Assembly: GCA_937901905.1 (NCBI GenBank)
Contig: CALDIF010000054.1
Coordinates: 1-34,696 of the forward strand
DNA length: 34,696 bases
Reading direction: 5' to 3'
From: an uncultured Porphyromonadaceae bacterium
GTDB lineage: Bacteria > Bacteroidota > Bacteroidia > Bacteroidales > Muribaculaceae
Under the pieces are notes generated by a model. It worked only from the letters and a program-made list of their open reading frames with translations, searched no databases and was not told the DNA's origin. Below, in pieces: positions 1 to 9,239 of this stretch. Positions within the stretch are counted from its first letter, which is position 1, and each line of letters starts with the position of its first letter. The position numbers and the translations under genes were made by a program.

Positions 1-3000
1 GCGTTGTGCGCATTCACGCTCACGAAGCCGTAGTACGCATTGAAGTTGTTCCCGGACCGCGCCACAACACGACCAGTAGAACTGCTGCCCTCCTGCTGGT
101 CACAGTAATAGGTGTTGTAGGACGTGTTGGCAGTCAATTTGCTCGGCACGACATCGCAGTATCGGCCCCAGCGGAGGCGGGCAATCTCGCCGCTGCCGCT
201 CACGCCTTTCACGGCTCGCTCGCTGCCATCAGGCATGCGGATGCGCCAAAAATAGTCTGCGCTACTTCCGCTTGGGGCTGCAAGTTTGTTCTTGTAGAAC
301 TCACCATAGCTTTTCACATTCACAGCAACGAAGTCCATCCATTCCCAGCGGTTCGCCCACCAGTCCTCTATACCGAGGAAGCGAGGACGTGTCACGTCAC
401 GGAGTGGCGACGCTTGACGTTCAAGGCTGGTGACGGTGATGTCGCTGCCGCCTGTCTGTGTGCCAGTGCTTTGGCCGCTTCCATGCCGGTTCTGAGAGTT
501 GCGTGTGCCGTACAAAGCCATATACAGGATGTCAATGACTTTGTGGTGCTCATAGTCCACAAGCTGATAACCATTGCCACGGCAGCGAGAGAGGTTGCGG
601 TAATCAAGATATGTTCTATTGAACGCCGTGCCGGCCTGCGGCAATGGTGAGATGCAGTTGCCGTTTGCGTCATACTGCCAGTATGTCGAAGCCTCGGACG
701 TGCCACTGCCAGCCGTCGGGACTACTTGACTTACGGAACGCAGACGCAACAGGCTGTCAAGCGAGGCCTTGTAGGTGCCGAGAAGCGAAAAATCGTTCTC
801 AACCCAGTCGGGCTCTATCGCCTCGACCGCGGCACTATCAACAGCGATGCTCTCTACAGCATCGAAGCCCTGCGCCGAAGTGAACACGAATGCCACCGCT
901 CCGGCTGGTACAGCGACAAACACATAGTCGCCTGACTGGAAGTCGTTCATCGAGTTGGTGATGTAGGACACTGCGGTACTGATTACCTTGCCGTCCTTGT
1001 CGAGGAACGCACCGCCTACCTGGTTGGAGTTGATGCCCGGCCAGCGAACCTGCTTGCAGCCCTCCACGTCCATACGGTACACATTGTTGGTGCTCGATAG
1101 CGTGAGGTTGCCCACGTCGAAGGTGTCGCCCACATTGAACTGCGAAACATAAAGGCTGACGTTCTCGGCGAGCAGGATCTGCGAGAGGGTCTTGCGCTTG
1201 ATGACACTTGCGCTGCTGCGTGGGGTCTGACTCTCGCTCGAAAGGCACAGATATTTCTTCTGGTTGATGTGGTCATTGATGCCTTTGTACCAAAAATGAG
1301 GAACACCCACCATCACGTCATAGCCCGCACCGTTGCTGTCGGTACGGTCGAAGCCCTGTCCGTTGGCGAGCAGCTCGATGTCGTTGTCATCAATCTGCTG
1401 GCACTCCATCTTCTCGGTGCTCTCGTTGTACTGGGCCTTGTAAACATGGAACATCGCCTTGATTTTCGTGATATGCCCACTGGGAATGTAGCCCATCTTG
1501 CCGTCGCTCGCATAGGTGCCGTTGTCGAGGTTGATGATGCTGTCCTCGGCATACGCCGTCTTGGTCTCGTCAATCTGAACTACTGTATATTGGGCATTAT
1601 AGACAGTCAGCAGTGGGAAGTAGGCTTGGATGCTTTCCAGCACATTCGCCTCTATCACGTCGCTACAAGTCCACACGCCGGTCAAGCCTGAGCACTGGCC
1701 GCTCTCATCGTAGGCGGTGCCGTCGGCGGCAATGCCGGTGACTCCGCTGTTCATCAGAGACAGCAATGTACTGCTGTTCCCTGTCACGTCGATGCCAGCC
1801 AGACGCAAGCGACTGATGTCCGCACCTGTGGCAAGCGCATCGGTGAGCAGCTTCGCGCCGTCGAGCCTGGGGCAGCCGTCGATGCGTATCTGAGTCAATG
1901 CGCTCATGCCGTCAAATGTGAGGCTGCCAGCCTCGTAGGAAAGGTTAGGCAGGTTGACGAGCGTGAGGCGAGAGATGGTGGCAGGAAGCGACATCTCCCT
2001 CACTGGTGAGGTCTCTGCCAGCGTCACACTCGACAACTGCGAGCCTTCGGCAAGAAGGGTTTCCAGTCTCGGGCATAGTGAGGCCTCTACTTGAGTGATG
2101 ACGGTGTTGCGGATGTCGAGGTGCTTCAAGAACGGAAGTGAACCGAGGCTCAGATTTGTCAAAGCGCCGTATGAACCGATGGACATGGTGGTGTGGTCGA
2201 TGCCGCCGACTTCTATCTTCTCCGCAAGGGTGAAAGCGTTGAAGTTCGCCACATCGCTCAATGACACTTCATTGAAGTTTATCTCGGCGATGCGGTCGCT
2301 CTGGTAGATGTAGAGCAACGCACCTTCAATGCTTGTGCCGTCGCTGCGGTTGAAGCCTGTGAACGTGTGGCTCTCGCCAGCCTCCAAATAGACTGACTCC
2401 TTCAAGTCACCCGAACTGTCGATACCCAAGCCGAAGTACCCTGTCTTCGCAGCCTTGATGGTGATACCGGCACCCTGGGCGCAGTTGATACGGGCAGAGA
2501 AAACGCCGGTAAAGAACAGCCCCGTCTTGTAGTAGCCATCACGGACACGGAAGCGAGTGCTGATGAACGCAGGGATGGCAGTCAGGCGCAACCCGTGCAA
2601 TGCGTAGAAATAGACTGCATCGGCGACACTTGTCAGGTTGATGTACTTGCCCTCTCCGTCATACGAGCTCACGGTCTTCGGCCACTTCTTGGTGATATTG
2701 TCCATAAAGAAGTGGTTGGCACCCTCCGGCGAGAACGGGACGAGGGTCTTGCCGTCCACAGTGGTCTGTGCAGAGCGCATGGCCGCCACCACGGTCGGCA
2801 TGCTTATGGTGCCACCTGCATCGTCCAGCACCTCGGGCTGATAGTGGATGTTGTTCCACAATATCGAGCCATATCCGGCATAGGGGTTGCTGTAGCCTGT
2901 AGTGGGGTCACTCGGCTTGTCGGGGTCAACTTCGGGGTCAACGGTGGCGCCGCCATCATTGTCCTTGCCCCAAAAACCGTCCACATCATAGACTTTGTTG

Positions 3001-6000
3001 GGGTACATGATCAGCGCAGGGTCGTAGCCATCAAAGGTCGTCGTCCTCCACTCACAATGATATTCACCGCCAATTACACTCTGCCCCTCGTCGAGGAAGA
3101 ACATGGGCTGGAAGTTTTTAGACTCGGAGTCAACGGCTGCACCGTAGTCACAGAAGGCTCTATATACCATCAGCGCACGCGGGTTGGCGAAATAGCGCAG
3201 GTTGTTTCGCCACACGCTCTTAAATGTGTCGGCGAGCTCTTCTTTGGAGTAGTCACACGAGTTGCAGAACCGAAGGAACGCATAGAGGTTGTAAGGCACT
3301 TTCTTGCCCATGGCGAGGTCGGCCTGCAGCTGGTCGTTGTCAACCATGCACTCAAAGTATTGGGTCCAGGCAGGGAACGGACCTGTGACGGAACCCTTGT
3401 CTACGAGTTTCTGGACCCATGACGAACTCTCATTCACAGGAGCCATCATGTCCTCGACACTCGTCACGCCCATGAACCAGTCCATGCCTGTGTAGGCAAG
3501 CAGCTCGTAACCGTCCACAGGGTTGAGCACATCGCCCGAGACCACCCACTTGCCGTTCACCAGCCTCATAGAGCCGGTGGTGTCAGTCCATGCGCCGTTT
3601 TGGTAACGGTAGAACCTGTACGACGAGCCACAGTACATCGAAAGAAGATATACCTTGCTTGTGTCCTTGCTCTGGTCAGCGAGGAAGCGCGTAACGACTT
3701 TCGCTATGGTGTCATCGGTCTTGTCGCCGAAGTATTCCACGAAGTCCTCATCCTGATAGTTCAGACAGCCCTTGTTATATCCCGGGGTGTCCTTGAAGCC
3801 CAGCGCCACCTGCTCGCCTTTGTCTTCTTTCCAGTTGCCTTTGGCGTAAAAGTAGGTGTTGGCGCCGGTCCCGTCCACGTCACGGTATATGGCTATCGGG
3901 TGGTTGGCGGTCGAGTGGTTCAACTGCAATCCCTCAAGATGAACGGCGGTATCGCCGCTGCCCACATCGTAGGTGCCGTCGTAGTACCTTTGAGCCGGGG
4001 TCATGTACTTGTCACCGAGGGCGCGGAATGTGGCGTTCATCATGTTGCATGCGCCACAGTCGTTGGCGTTGCTGCTGTCAGAGTAGTCAATCTTGGTCGT
4101 GATGACATCGACAGGGATAGTGTTCTCGCCCACACGCACCTTGTTGTTGGCGAACAATGCCACGGCCTCGTCATATTCGGCAAGGTGGGCTGTGCCGTAC
4201 TGGGCGACGAACGCCTCACGGCTCAACTCAGGCTTGATGATGCAGACGGATGTGCTGTAGGTCTCGCCGTCCACGATGTAGGTCGAGCCGCTCTTGTTCT
4301 TGCTCTTTCTGCCCAAGTTGTAGCGTGGCTGCTTCTTGGGGCGTTTCGTTGATGTGGTACCCTGATTGCGCCGGCGCACGTTGTAGGCTATGAAGTTGCG
4401 CCATGGGCGGCTTGGGTCGCGGTATGTGAGCTTGATGAAAATCTCGTCACTCGTCGAGGTGGTGTTGTCAAGAGCCTCGATGTCGCTGCCCAGGAACGGT
4501 GACTCGATGAGGTACGGTATGTTGCGCTGATAGAGTCTCGCCATGCTCGGGCCGTTGACGGTGTTGCCCTCGTACACGTTCTCGAAATTGAACTCCTCTA
4601 TCATCGCCTCGGTGTTGGTCAGTTTGACAAGGTAGTTATAGAACTGCTGCTGCCACTCGATATACTGATACCAGCCGATGAGGTAATACAGGTAGAAGTC
4701 GCCCTCGGTGCCGTTGAACTTGATGTTGCTCGGCTGAATGAGGTTTGAGCCGCCCGGCACATAGCCGATACATGCCGCCTCCTCACCATCGAGGAACAGC
4801 TTGATCATCGAGTAGCGCGTGCCTTGACGCTCTACATACTTTGTGCCCGGCTCAACCACGATGCCGACGGTGGTCTTCTCATCCGTGGAGTATCGGCGTT
4901 CCTCCACGGCATGGTTTCCGTTCTTGCAGTAGATGCCCACCTGCTCGCCTGTGATGTAGAAGCCCGCGCCACTCGTCTCGTCGTAGCACTCCATCAGTCG
5001 TGCGGTTTTGTTCTTTACATTCGCCGAGGCGAACTGGAACAGCAGGGCAAACCCGCTACTTTCTATGCCGCTGTTGGCGAATGGGAAATCGTTCAAGCCG
5101 CCGGTCACGTTCTCTTTTACGGCCATGGCGTTTGCGCCGAGGTGGAAGTTGAAACCGTTTGACGAGTAATTTGCTCCCTTCAGCGTAATCTCATACTGTC
5201 CACTCCTGATGCTGTGGTCACCGGCCTCGCTGTTGGTGCGGTTGGAGAAGTCAAAGCTGTAAGCCGCTCCGTCGGTGAGTGCCGCGTCAATGGCACTGCC
5301 GCTGACGGTGACGCTGACCGTTCCGCTCGACGCGCTGCCGCTTGTAGCCTCATAGGTCAGTACCGAGCCATCGGTGACACCTGTGACTTGCTTGGTCACT
5401 CGCTGCACAGTGTTGCGACCGATGAGCAGGGCGGCTATCTGGGTGGCGTTCTCTGTCACCACGACATCGGTGTCGAAGCTGCCGGGCGTGTACGCTGTGA
5501 CCTCCAGCTCCACGCTGTCGTAGCGTCGCACGGTGCCGTTGTTGGCATCGTTGAAACGCATCGCCACGATAGGTGATGTGCTCTCGGGGTCAACAACCAT
5601 TATCGTTGAGTAGATAGTGTTGCCCTTAACTCCGCTGGCGTTGTCGGTGCCTTGAATGCGGATTGGGTACGCACCGTGCGACAGCACCTCTCCGGCAACA
5701 TCGTTGGGGTTGACCGTGATGTTGTGGGCATAGGTGTCACGGATGTCGGTCGTGCCGAGAACTTTCCATTCGCCATTGATGAATATTTCCACCTTTGCGT
5801 TGATACCTTCCGTTCCCTGGTTGTTGGGGAACTTGTACATTGGGAACGACTTCACATTGTCGGTGGTGAACACTACGCTCGCATCGGTGTAGTTCAATGT
5901 CTGCGCGCTGACCACGGTCACGTCCACTGCAACGACGTTGATGGTGCGTGTGGCACGGTCGCCGGCGGTGTCATAGGCGATGAGCTGCAGACGGCGGCTC

Positions 6001-8369
6001 GTCGCCGCAGTGAAGAAACTGCTCAAATCGAATGTGAACGAGTAGTCATCCATGCTGTCGCTCGATGCTTTGTTGAGGTTCGGAGCGGTGAACAATGTCT
6101 GCGCCGTGTCGCGGTCGATGATGTCGACGCGCTCAATGGTATCGGTTGTCACCGCATTGCCCTCGGTCACTGCGCTGCGGATGGCGGCTCTCAGCACGAA
6201 TGAGCCGCCTGCGGCTGCGTAGAACGGAGAGTGCTCGAAGTTGATAGAGAACACCTTGCTTGACGATGAGCCGCCTCCACCTTTGGGGATGAGGAATGGG
6301 TCGCCAAGCGGGTCACCATCGGCGTTGATGAGGACGAATGCGTTGTAATCCGTTTCCTCGGTCTCGACCTGCATGGCACCGACCGGCAGATGGGAGTATG
6401 CGCCTCCTGTGGAGAAAGCATCCTCGCCTCCGCTCTCGGGACTGTCACTTGTCTCTATCTCGACACTGCCGCCATCACCGAAGTTTTTCCACAGAGAAGG
6501 CTCGCCAAAGTCTATCACTGAGCCTACAAATTGTTTGGCTTCCCAAGTGTTCTCGCCTGTCGGGTAGGTGATGATGAGTCCGCTCTTTGCGTAACTGATG
6601 CCTGTCGCGGCACTTTTCGTTTGCAGTGCGGCGATGGCATATTGCAGGTTATAGTAGGCTGCGCTCGTGCACGGCCCGCACAGGTCAAGAATGTTGATGA
6701 TTGCCTCGTTGCCTGCGGTGATGCCCGCCATGTCAACCCAGTTCTCTTCGTTCTCGAAATTGGAGGTTGACACATCCGCGCCCACATACTGGTAAGTCTT
6801 CCATGTGTTGGAGCCCACGGCAAAGGTTATCTGCATACCGACACCCTGCACGCCTTTGGTCTCCACTGCGGCGATGGCGGTCTCCAGCGTGAAGTAACCC
6901 GTGCCGGCAGGCAGCAGGTCGCTCGCCTCGTTGGTCACATTGTAACAGTTGCCCACGGCAGCCGAGCCGCCGAAGTTGCGCCAGTCGTCGGTGTTGTTCC
7001 ATGTCGTGCCTTTCCACTGGTAGTTCTTCAAGCCGTCGGCGGTGGAGAGAGTGATGACCACGCCTTTCCTGCGTATGAAAGCAAATGCGTCGCCAGCGGT
7101 GAGTGCCACGAACTGCCCGAGTGATATGTTGGTGGCCTGAGTGCCGGTAATCACATTTCCGTTATAGTACAATGTTGCCTCTTGGCGCTCTTCAACTGTC
7201 TCAACTCTATCTTGAAGCACCTCTATTTCCTCGGTGAAGTCCCTGCCCATAGGCTGCAAGGCAGGAACGCTCGACTTCCAGTAGTATGTCGTGTCGGTGC
7301 TGGTGCAGATGAATGACTTACCGCTGTGAGGTACATAGCTGCTATTGGAGTATAACTCACGGTCGGCCCAATCGAGATAGAAGTTATAGAGCGTCGCGAA
7401 CTCAGCCATAGCGATAGCCTCTTTGACTTGTGCATCGGTCAGGCGGGCATTGGTTACCACATCAACCGCAACAGGGGCACGAAGCACACCGTCGTTCTGT
7501 ACCACAGCCGAGTAAAGCACATCTGTACGCACGCCCAAAACGAATTGTTTCAGTGCTGTGACATAAAACACCTGCGCATCGCTGTCGGTCGATTTCTTCT
7601 CGCTCGTCCCTTGCGCGATTGTCGCACTGTCCAGAACACCCGAGAACTCCAGCGTGTCGTTGAGCTCGTCAAGGTCTGGCAACTGCGACTTCGGTATTTG
7701 TCCGTTCTCGTCAAGGGTTGCTATACCACCTTTCGCGCCGATAGCGTCGTCAAGATCGTCAAGTCGCGTCTTGTGGTCTTCCAGTTTCGTCTTATCGTCA
7801 GCACTCATCAAACCTGCTTTCTCCGTTGTGGCTGCCGGTATGGTTCCCACAACAGCGGTGAAGCCATGCTGCTTGATGCCGACGGTCACTGTGCTTTCAC
7901 CTGCCGTAATGGTCAGTGTATCAATTACCGCATTGGCAGCAGCAATCGATGCAGCAGAAGCGGCATTTGCTGCGTTTTGCGCATTGTTGTATGCACTATC
8001 CAACTTCACCTTGTCAATAGCGGTCATGATGCCACTTTGCGAGTCGGTGGCCACCGGCACGCTCACCGTCTTCGCGTCGAAGCCCTGCTGCTTGATGCTC
8101 AGGGTGGCTGTTGACGATGTGACAGCAAACGACACACTCTGCACCACCATCTTCGCAATGTCTGTCTGAATACTCTCGGAGTCCACATTGGCGGCGGCCG
8201 AAATAAGGTCTCGAAGTACAGAATATGCCACCTTCTTGCCTCCAGCGACCTCAAAATAGTCATTGTCGGAAAGCGACGGAACGGCTGTCAACTGACCTAT
8301 GCTCCGGCTGTTCGTCCTGATGGACGAGAGTACGGCATTAACGATGGTTTGTAATTCCTGCTCGGTCAT
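1..8369 (-). CDS. Giant tail fibre / receptor-binding protein, C-terminus cut by the window edge
   Basis: A single open frame runs from the ATG at 8369 to the left edge, at least 2789 residues without a stop. The N-terminus looks like a baseplate-attachment segment. It is followed by two fibre-type repeats with AGLMSADDKTKL-like motifs (about residues 90-200) and a GGIATLDENGQIP motif. Three modules of roughly 65 residues ending in W-x-NFG or W-x-DMAG follow (about 410-625). Next come beta/Ig-like segments, a LamG/concanavalin-like stretch (about 1050-1250) and a long region with CotH-kinase-like signatures (about 1310-1800: RRRNQGTTSTKRPKKQ, DSESKN, YDVDGFWG). A leucine-rich-repeat-like stretch follows (about 2020-2180). 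The visible end, with WWANRWEWMDF, resembles the C-type-lectin/formylglycine-enzyme-like fold of Bacteroides fibre tips. The start lies a few bases after the upstream tail gene's stop. The fibre role is firm; the domain names are by eye. Confidence 0.85.
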   Translation of the reverse strand, partial: MTEQELQTIVNAVLSSIRTNSRSIGQLTAVPSLSDNDYFEVAGGKKVAYSVLRDLISAAANVDSESIQTDIAKMVVQSVSFAVTSSTATLSIKQQGFDAKTVSVPVATDSQSGIMTAIDKVKLDSAYNNAQNAANAASAASIAAANAVIDTLTITAGESTVTVGIKQHGFTAVVGTIPAATTEKAGLMSADDKTKLEDHKTRLDDLDDAIGAKGGIATLDENGQIPKSQLPDLDELNDTLEFSGVLDSATIAQGTSEKKSTDSDAQVFYVTALKQFVLGVRTDVLYSAVVQNDGVLRAPVAVDVVTNARLTDAQVKEAIAMAEFATLYNFYLDWADRELYSNSSYVPHSGKSFICTSTDTTYYWKSSVPALQPMGRDFTEEIEVLQDRVETVEERQEATLYYNGNVITGTQATNISLGQFVALTAGDAFAFIRRKGVVITLSTADGLKNYQWKGTTWNNTDDWRNFGGSAAVGNCYNVTNEASDLLPAGTGYFTLETAIAAVETKGVQGVGMQITFAVGSNTWKTYQYVGADVSTSNFENEENWVDMAGITAGNEAIINILDLCGPCTSAAYYNLQYAIAALQTKSAATGISYAKSGLIITYPTGENTWEAKQFVGSVIDFGEPSLWKNFGDGGSVEIETSDSPESGGEDAFSTGGAYSHLPVGAMQVETEETDYNAFVLINADGDPLGDPFLIPKGGGGSSSSKVFSINFEHSPFYAAAGGSFVLRAAIRSAVTEGNAVTTDTIERVDIIDRDTAQTLFTAPNLNKASSDSMDDYSFTFDLSSFFTAATSRRLQLIAYDTAGDRATRTINVVAVDVTVVSAQTLNYTDASVVFTTDNVKSFPMYKFPNNQGTEGINAKVEIFINGEWKVLGTTDIRDTYAHNITVNPNDVAGEVLSHGAYPIRIQGTDNASGVKGNTIYSTIMVVDPESTSPIVAMRFNDANNGTVRRYDSVELEVTAYTPGSFDTDVVVTENATQIAALLIGRNTVQRVTKQVTGVTDGSVLTYEATSGSASSGTVSVTVSGSAIDAALTDGAAYSFDFSNRTNSEAGDHSIRSGQYEITLKGANYSSNGFNFHLGANAMAVKENVTGGLNDFPFANSGIESSGFALLFQFASANVKNKTARLMECYDETSGAGFYITGEQVGIYCKNGNHAVEERRYSTDEKTTVGIVVEPGTKYVERQGTRYSMIKLFLDGEEAACIGYVPGGSNLIQPSNIKFNGTEGDFYLYYLIGWYQYIEWQQQFYNYLVKLTNTEAMIEEFNFENVYEGNTVNGPSMARLYQRNIPYLIESPFLGSDIEALDNTTSTSDEIFIKLTYRDPSRPWRNFIAYNVRRRNQGTTSTKRPKKQPRYNLGRKSKNKSGSTYIVDGETYSTSVCIIKPELSREAFVAQYGTAHLAEYDEAVALFANNKVRVGENTIPVDVITTKIDYSDSSNANDCGACNMMNATFRALGDKYMTPAQRYYDGTYDVGSGDTAVHLEGLQLNHSTANHPIAIYRDVDGTGANTYFYAKGNWKEDKGEQVALGFKDTPGYNKGCLNYQDEDFVEYFGDKTDDTIAKVVTRFLADQSKDTSKVYLLSMYCGSSYRFYRYQNGAWTDTTGSMRLVNGKWVVSGDVLNPVDGYELLAYTGMDWFMGVTSVEDMMAPVNESSSWVQKLVDKGSVTGPFPAWTQYFECMVDNDQLQADLAMGKKVPYNLYAFLRFCNSCDYSKEELADTFKSVWRNNLRYFANPRALMVYRAFCDYGAAVDSESKNFQPMFFLDEGQSVIGGEYHCEWRTTTFDGYDPALIMYPNKVYDVDGFWGKDNDGGATVDPEVDPDKPSDPTTGYSNPYAGYGSILWNNIHYQPEVLDDAGGTISMPTVVAAMRSAQTTVDGKTLVPFSPEGANHFFMDNITKKWPKTVSSYDGEGKYINLTSVADAVYFYALHGLRLTAIPAFISTRFRVRDGYYKTGLFFTGVFSARINCAQGAGITIKAAKTGYFGLGIDSSGDLKESVYLEAGESHTFTGFNRSDGTSIEGALLYIYQSDRIAEINFNEVSLSDVANFNAFTLAEKIEVGGIDHTTMSIGSYGALTNLSLGSLPFLKHLDIRNTVITQVEASLCPRLETLLAEGSQLSSVTLAETSPVREMSLPATISRLTLVNLPNLSYEAGSLTFDGMSALTQIRIDGCPRLDGAKLLTDALATGADISRLRLAGIDVTGNSSTLLSLMNSGVTGIAADGTAYDESGQCSGLTGVWTCSDVIEANVLESIQAYFPLLTVYNAQYTVVQIDETKTAYAEDSIINLDNGTYASDGKMGYIPSGHITKIKAMFHVYKAQYNESTEKMECQQIDDNDIELLANGQGFDRTDSNGAGYDVMVGVPHFWYKGINDHINQKKYLCLSSESQTPRSSASVIKRKTLSQILLAENVSLYVSQFNVGDTFDVGNLTLSSTNNVYRMDVEGCKQVRWPGINSNQVGGAFLDKDGKVISTAVSYITNSMNDFQSGDYVFVAVPAGAVAFVFTSAQGFDAVESIAVDSAAVEAIEPDWVENDFSLLGTYKASLDSLLRLRSVSQVVPTAGSGTSEASTYWQYDANGNCISPLPQAGTAFNRTYLDYRNLSRCRGNGYQLVDYEHHKVIDILYMALYGTRNSQNRHGSGQSTGTQTGGSDITVTSLERQASPLRDVTRPRFLGIEDWWANRWEWMDFVAVNVKSYGEFYKNKLAAPSGSSADYFWRIRMPDGSERAVKGVSGSGEIARLRWGRYCDVVPSKLTANTSYNTYYCDQQEGSSSTGRVVARSGNNFNAYYGFVSVNAHN

Positions 8370-8372
8370 ATC

Positions 8373-9239
8373 TTAATCTATTTTACGGTTAATATTCTCA
8401 TTTTGGCTGATAACCATATCAGCACCTCGGTAAATCTTGGTTGTCTCCTCATCGTCAATGCGACGGATGATGGCTTGGTTCAACGCCTCGATCTTCGCGT
8501 CAACTACCTGTGCCTTGCGTAACAACTGGGTGAACACAAAAGAGTCCAGCCCATCCAAGAGCACCTGTATTTGCGGAACCTCTGTATCACTTCGGGTGTA
8601 TCGGTCGCCGTTGAAGTACACATACGAGCAGGTGAGCAAGCGGTTAAGCATCTCGGCATACCACACCGGCACACCGAGGGCACCGCCCATCGTGAATGTC
8701 TTCATCGTGTAATCGTTGGCAAACAACTCCACTACGTCCTCTCGTTGAGTAGTGAACTGCTCGTTGCTCACGCCGAACTGCCAGCCTCCAGCCTTGAAGC
8801 CACCTGGCACACGGAAGTCGAAGAAGTACACCATGTGGTCAATGACCGATACAACATCCTCACGCTGCTTGTTGTCCTTGAAGCGGTACTGAATGAGTGT
8901 GGTGTTGGCAAGTGCCAACGTATCATCGGTGACGCGGAACTCATCGCTTGTCATGTTGCCTATTGTGACGGTGTAGTGCCCCACAGACATTCCCGTGAGA
9001 ACGGCGAAGAATATCACTTTTTCGGTATTTATTTGCCATTCCAAGAACTCGATAGTTCCGAGCGATACGCCGTTATGGGCATCATTGAGGGTGGCGGTAG
9101 GCGCGGTGTCACCCATCTCAGCCAACACCTGTATCAATATGTGGTCGGTCGGGGCCCACAACTGTATGTAGCGTGAGGGCAAACCGTCGCTCTCATTCGC
9201 CTCATAAAAATGCAGTGGTGTAAATGGACTTATCTTCAT
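8373..9239 (-). CDS. Tail-tip / baseplate protein (288 aa)
   Basis: I do not recognise a named family. The 288-residue protein is beta-rich at the N-terminus and carries a repeated aromatic pattern around residues 110-180 (YFFDFRVPGGFKAGGW). It ends in a helical segment rich in charged residues. Its ATG overlaps the stop of the preceding 726-aa tail gene by four bases, and the giant fibre starts three bases after its stop, so the three genes are almost certainly translationally coupled. The position between a large tail-tip protein and the fibre argues for a baseplate or fibre-attachment component. An adaptor that docks the fibre to the tail tip is the simplest role, but that is inferred from order only. 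Confidence 0.8.
   Translation of the reverse strand: MKISPFTPLHFYEANESDGLPSRYIQLWAPTDHILIQVLAEMGDTAPTATLNDAHNGVSLGTIEFLEWQINTEKVIFFAVLTGMSVGHYTVTIGNMTSDEFRVTDDTLALANTTLIQYRFKDNKQREDVVSVIDHMVYFFDFRVPGGFKAGGWQFGVSNEQFTTQREDVVELFANDYTMKTFTMGGALGVPVWYAEMLNRLLTCSYVYFNGDRYTRSDTEVPQIQVLLDGLDSFVFTQLLRKAQVVDAKIEALNQAIIRRIDDEETTKIYRGADMVISQNENINRKID

Noticed and set aside
6..8169. Many plus-strand frames of 60-280 codons across the left quarter
   Set aside because: They are antisense to the giant fibre, which is open on the minus strand over the whole region with clear repeats and domains.
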